Assembly (NCBI GenBank): GCA_011390985.1
Contig: JAABRJ010000533.1
Coordinates: forward strand, 1-8,405
DNA: 8,405 nucleotides
Direction of reading: 5' to 3'
Source of the DNA: Desulfobacteraceae bacterium
Lineage (GTDB): Bacteria > Desulfobacterota > Desulfobacteria > Desulfobacterales > JAABRJ01
Shown: piece after piece, positions 5,619 through 8,405 of the stretch
Layout of the letters: each line of letters starts with the position of its first letter
Position numbering within the stretch: position 1 is the stretch's first letter
The notes under the pieces: model-generated
The model's input: only the letters and a program-made list of their open reading frames with translations
Told to the model about the DNA's origin: nothing
Database searches by the model: none
Made by a program: the position numbers and the translations under genes

Positions 5619-7268
5619 TTACACTACTCTGATCTTATACACTTGGTTGGAGTGGGGGTCAATGACGTGCACCGCACAGGCCAGACAGGGATCGAAGGAG
5701 TGGACCGTGCGCAACACTTCCAACGGCTTTTGGGGATCGGCGACCGGCGTCCCGATGAGGGCCTCTTCCACCGGACTCAGGTTGCCGCCGCCGTCCCGCG
5801 GCCCCAGGTTCCAGGTTGAGGGGACCACGTACTGGTAGTTGCCGATCTTGCCGTTTTCGATACGGATCCAGTGCCCGAGAGCCCCGCGCGGGACGTCATT
5901 GAGACCCACCCCCTGGGCTGTCTGGGGCATTTCGTAAGGTTGGTAGGTCTTGGTGTCGCCGTTTTTGAGGTTTTCCACCAGCTCCGTCACCCAGCCCTGC
6001 ATGGCATCGCCGATCGCCACGGTTTCCAGCCCCCGGGCGGCGGTCCGCCCGAGGGTCGAGAAAAGGGCGCTGGCCGGGATGTCCAGCTGTTTGAGGGCGC
6101 CGTCCACCAGCGCCTTGATGTCCGCATGGCCCTTGCCGTAGGCCACCAGAACGCGCGCCAGCGGCCCCACTTCGCACGGCAGACCGTCGTAGCGCGGGGC
6201 CTTGGCCCACGAATATTTGCCTTTCTCGGGGCTGAATTTGGGGTTTTCGGGGATGGGCCGGGTTTCGCCCTCGAATGGGTGCTTGGGAGCCGATTTGAGG
6301 TACCAGGCGCGGGTCACGTCTTCGGTGACCTTTTGCTGGTCCGCCATTTCAATGTTGGCCAGGTCGCGCTTGCGGATCACCCCGCGGGGCATGTAGAAGC
6401 TCTCCGGCTCCTGCTCGCTGGCCGGGAAATCGCCATAGGTCAAAAAGTTGGTGCAGCCGCCGATCGCACCCCACTCCTTGTAGAACGAGGCCACGGCCAT
6501 CAGGTCGGGGATGTAGACGTTCTTGACGAACTCCTGGGTTTCCTTGGTGATGTAGAGGAACTCGGCGATCCGGTCGGGGACCAGGTCCGCGACCGAGGTC
6601 ACCCCGCCCACCACGAGGGACTGGGGGTGGGGGTTTTTACCGCCGAAAATGGCGTGCATGCGGGCGGCCTTGGCCTGGATGCGCAGGGCTTCGATGTAGT
6701 GCGCGGCGGCCATCAGGTTGGCTTCGGGCGGCAGCTTGTAGGCCGAATGGCCCCAGTAAGCGTTGGCAAAGGGCCCCAGCTGGCCGCTGTCCACGAAGGT
6801 CTGCAGCCGGACCTGGACGTTTTTGAAATACTGCCGACCGCCCCAGGGGGCGTTGCCGGTGTTGTCCGCCAGGGCGGCGGTTTTGGCCGGGTCGGCCTTG
6901 AGGGCGCTGACGATGTCCACCCAATCGAGGGCGTGCAGATGGTAGAAGTGAACGATGTGATCGTGCTGGTACTGTGCACCGTGCAGCAGGTTGCGGATCA
7001 GCCGGGCATTGGCGGGCAGCTTGATGCCGACGGCGTCGTCCACCGCGCGCACCGACGCCAGGGCATGGACGTAGGTGCACACCCCGCAGCTGCGTTGCAC
7101 GAAGTGCTGGGCGTCCCGCGGGTCGCGGCCCTGCAGGATGACCTCGATGCCCCGGAAAAGCGTCCCGGAGCTCCAGGCGTTGACCACCTTGCCGCCCTCC
7201 ACCTCGACTTCGATGCGCAGGTGCCCCTCTATTCTCGTGATCGGATCGATGGTAATTCTTTTACCCAT
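5619..7268 (-). CDS. hyaB: Group 1 [NiFe] hydrogenase large (catalytic) subunit
   Basis: This subunit holds the Ni-Fe(CN)2CO centre that splits H2. The 549-residue precursor fits the family. Near the N-terminus it has TRIEGHLR with Glu14, the likely proton-relay residue, then RSCGVCTYVH (59-68), whose Cys61 and Cys64 are the first pair of nickel ligands. The C-terminus reads DPCLACAVH (526-534), with Cys528 and Cys531 as the second pair; both are TGT codons, so this is not a selenocysteine enzyme. A 15-residue tail after His534 should be cut off by the protease encoded next. There is no signal peptide, since export goes by way of the small subunit. The start has AAGGAG at 5-bp spacing, 54 bases after the small-subunit stop. 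The overall style is that of soluble periplasmic hydrogenases of sulfate reducers, where the genes are named hyn with inconsistent letters; I use hyaB in the family sense. Confidence 0.97.
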   Translation of the reverse strand: MGKRITIDPITRIEGHLRIEVEVEGGKVVNAWSSGTLFRGIEVILQGRDPRDAQHFVQRSCGVCTYVHALASVRAVDDAVGIKLPANARLIRNLLHGAQYQHDHIVHFYHLHALDWVDIVSALKADPAKTAALADNTGNAPWGGRQYFKNVQVRLQTFVDSGQLGPFANAYWGHSAYKLPPEANLMAAAHYIEALRIQAKAARMHAIFGGKNPHPQSLVVGGVTSVADLVPDRIAEFLYITKETQEFVKNVYIPDLMAVASFYKEWGAIGGCTNFLTYGDFPASEQEPESFYMPRGVIRKRDLANIEMADQQKVTEDVTRAWYLKSAPKHPFEGETRPIPENPKFSPEKGKYSWAKAPRYDGLPCEVGPLARVLVAYGKGHADIKALVDGALKQLDIPASALFSTLGRTAARGLETVAIGDAMQGWVTELVENLKNGDTKTYQPYEMPQTAQGVGLNDVPRGALGHWIRIENGKIGNYQYVVPSTWNLGPRDGGGNLSPVEEALIGTPVADPQKPLEVLRTVHSFDPCLACAVHVIDPHSNQVYKIRVV

Positions 7269-7273
7269 ATTTT

Positions 7274-7279
7274 CTCCTT
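7274..7279 (-). promoter_or_regulatory. Shine-Dalgarno sequence of the large-subunit gene
   Basis: AAGGAG on the minus strand precedes the large-subunit ATG (7268) by 5 bases, fixing the start and giving independent strong initiation. Confidence 0.85.
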
Positions 7280-7322
7280 AGTTCTGCGTGGGGGTAATCC
7301 GTTTTTAGCGGCGGCCCGGCCC

Positions 7323-8264
7323 TTACAGGGGCTCATAAAAAGGCGTCATCTTGTCCCAGAATTGGGGCTCGCTGCAGCCCAGGCAGGGGTGTCCCGCCTC
7401 CACCGGCCAGCTGGTGCCGTCATTGAATTTTGCGATCGGACAGTTGTTGTAGGTTTCCGGACCGCGACACCCCATTTTGTAGAGGCAATAGCCCATGGCG
7501 GCTTCCGGAGACCCGAATTCCTCGACAAACTCCTCGTTTTCGAAGTGGGATCGTCGGGGGCACTGATCGTGGACAGTCTTGCCGTAGGCAAACAGCGGGC
7601 GCCCGAGGTCGTCCACGGCGGGCAGTTTTCCAAAAAGCAGGTAGTTGACGATGGTGCCGACGAAATTGATCGGGTTGGGGGGGCAGCCCGCAATGTTGAT
7701 GGTCTTGATGCCGAGGACCTCGCCGACCCCCTTCCAACCGCCCAGATTGGGAGCCGCCGCCTGAATCCCGCCGAAACTGGAACACTGGCCGATGCAGACC
7801 ACCGCAGCGGCCTGGGGGCAGACCTCTTTGGCGATTTCCAGGAAGGTCCGGCCCGCGATTTTGCCGTAACCGCCGTCATACTTGGTTGCCACCGCACCCT
7901 CGCAGACGCAGATGAATTTTCCCTTGTATTTTTCAACGGCCGCGTGCAGCTGGTCTTCGGCCTGACGACCGGCGGCGGCCATGATCGTCTCGTGGTATTC
8001 CATGGAGAGAACTTCCAGCAGCAGCTCATCGATCCAGGGGAACATGGCACGCAACGTGGCTTCGCTGCAGCCCGTGCACTCCGCGAAGTGCAGCCAGATT
8101 ACCGGCGGCCGCTGGCTGGGGGCCGCGAAAACTTGGGCCACTTTCGACACGTAGGCGGCCGAAAGGCCCATGGTCGCGGTGAGGAACGTGCAGAATTTCA
8201 TGAAGTCCCTTCGTGAGACGCCTTTGGCCTCGATCCTCGCGTAAAATTCCTTTTCCTTTTCCAT
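7323..8264 (-). CDS. hyaA: Group 1 [NiFe] hydrogenase small (Fe-S) subunit with Tat signal
   Basis: The small subunit carries electrons from the active site to an external acceptor through three Fe-S clusters. The 313-residue precursor starts with a Tat signal: SRRDFMK (17-23), a hydrophobic stretch to about 46, and likely cleavage near VFA-AP (46-49). Cluster ligands are visible: proximal Cys63, Cys66, Cys161, Cys194; distal His232, Cys235, Cys260, Cys266; medial Cys275, Cys294, Cys297, with Pro287 at the place that favours a 3Fe-4S cluster. CTGCSE and GQCSSFGG lack the two extra cysteines of oxygen-tolerant enzymes. The protein ends soon after the medial cluster (FYEPL) without a transmembrane helix, so the dimer should be soluble in the periplasm, as in Desulfovibrio, where cytochrome c3 is the partner. 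It is first in the operon, with AAGGAGGT five bases before the ATG. The hya/hyn letter is a matter of convention. Confidence 0.97.
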   Translation of the reverse strand: MEKEKEFYARIEAKGVSRRDFMKFCTFLTATMGLSAAYVSKVAQVFAAPSQRPPVIWLHFAECTGCSEATLRAMFPWIDELLLEVLSMEYHETIMAAAGRQAEDQLHAAVEKYKGKFICVCEGAVATKYDGGYGKIAGRTFLEIAKEVCPQAAAVVCIGQCSSFGGIQAAAPNLGGWKGVGEVLGIKTINIAGCPPNPINFVGTIVNYLLFGKLPAVDDLGRPLFAYGKTVHDQCPRRSHFENEEFVEEFGSPEAAMGYCLYKMGCRGPETYNNCPIAKFNDGTSWPVEAGHPCLGCSEPQFWDKMTPFYEPL

Positions 8265-8268
8265 CTAC

Positions 8269-8276
8269 ACCTCCTT
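8269..8276 (-). promoter_or_regulatory. Shine-Dalgarno sequence of the small-subunit gene
   Basis: AAGGAGGT on the minus strand is a full match to the 16S rRNA anti-Shine-Dalgarno core, with 4-5 bases before the ATG at 8264. It is the strongest ribosome binding site in the window, as expected for a highly expressed structural gene. Confidence 0.9.
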
Positions 8277-8295
8277 GATGTAGTAACAGCAGAAA

Positions 8296-8364
8296 CGACC
8301 GCGGCATAATGCCGGTGGAACGCGCTGAATTTCCCTTTGCGACTGTCAAAATTGCCCGCGGTCG
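8296..8364. repeat. Nested inverted repeats in the operon leader
   Basis: CGACCGCGG (8296-8304) and CCGCGGTCG (8356-8364) are perfect 9-bp inverted arms separated by 51 bases. The left arm overlaps a separate 13-base palindrome, CGGCATAATGCCG (8302-8314), so the two pairings are mutually exclusive in RNA. The palindrome lies about 38 bases upstream of the small-subunit start. It could be a dimeric regulator site or part of a switchable leader fold. CCGCGG is common in GC-rich DNA, so chance is possible. Confidence 0.35.
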
Positions 8365-8405
8365 GTCGATAGTTCAACCGTTTGACGTAATCCGCGGCCT
8401 GCAAC

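Larger units (their letters stand above)
8265..8405 (-). other. Leader region of the hydrogenase operon (no gene seen)
   Basis: This 141-base stretch upstream of the small-subunit gene holds no convincing coding frame. A TTGACA (minus strand, near 8343-8348) is present, but no matching -10 box stands 16-18 bases downstream, and I see no clear -24/-12 sigma-54 site. The promoter may lie beyond the window edge. Inverted repeats (listed separately) suggest an operator or a structured 5' leader. Confidence 0.5.

Noticed and set aside
5661..5690. A possible selenocysteine [NiFeSe] active site in the large subunit
   Set aside because: Both cysteines of the C-terminal DPCLAC motif are encoded by TGT; there is no in-frame TGA.
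5871..8216. A 781-codon open frame on the plus strand, antisense to both hydrogenase subunits
   Set aside because: The same GC-driven shadow effect; it crosses two real genes and their spacer, and its product resembles no protein family.
8198..8404. A 68-codon minus-strand frame over the leader, as an extra gene upstream of the small subunit
   Set aside because: It runs out of frame into the small-subunit signal peptide, lacks a recognisable domain, and competes with a gene that has a perfect ribosome binding site.

Overview
This window looks like a chromosomal segment of a GC-rich anaerobe, most likely a Desulfobacterota (former Deltaproteobacteria) sulfate reducer or relative. The basis is the Desulfovibrio-like periplasmic [NiFe] hydrogenase (the small subunit ends soon after a GHPCLGCSEP motif, with no membrane anchor) and the compact operon of structural and maturation genes. 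The taxon is an inference from protein style, not proven by the sequence.

All recognised genes lie on the minus strand and are read from right to left. The right edge (8265-8405) is the leader of the operon, with a perfect Shine-Dalgarno sequence before the first gene. Then follow the hydrogenase small subunit with a Tat signal (8264-7323), the large catalytic subunit (7268-5619), the nickel-dependent C-terminal maturation protease (5519-5025), hypC (5025-4783), hypF (4733-2418), hypD (2402-1302) and hypE (1236-226). After an 80-base gap comes the first 48 codons of an ApbE-type FMN-transferase lipoprotein (145 to beyond position 1).

The genes form one pathway. HypF and HypE turn carbamoyl phosphate into a thiocyanate on the C-terminal cysteine of HypE. 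HypC and HypD carry iron and assemble Fe(CN)2CO. The large subunit receives this centre and then nickel, and the HyaD/HybD-type protease removes its 15-residue tail. The folded dimer is exported through the Tat signal of the small subunit. hypA and hypB (nickel delivery) are not in the window, nor is a cytochrome b or c partner. The small subunit has the standard proximal-cluster motif, which predicts an oxygen-sensitive, soluble periplasmic uptake enzyme.

No gene is visibly broken. I found no mobile element, CRISPR array, tRNA or rRNA. I do not see a wholly new system here. The parts not explained by known genes are small and non-coding: a long perfect hairpin between the large-subunit gene and the protease gene, inverted repeats in the operon leader, a GC-rich hairpin between hypE and apbE, and a 17-codon mini-ORF that exactly bridges hypC and hypF.
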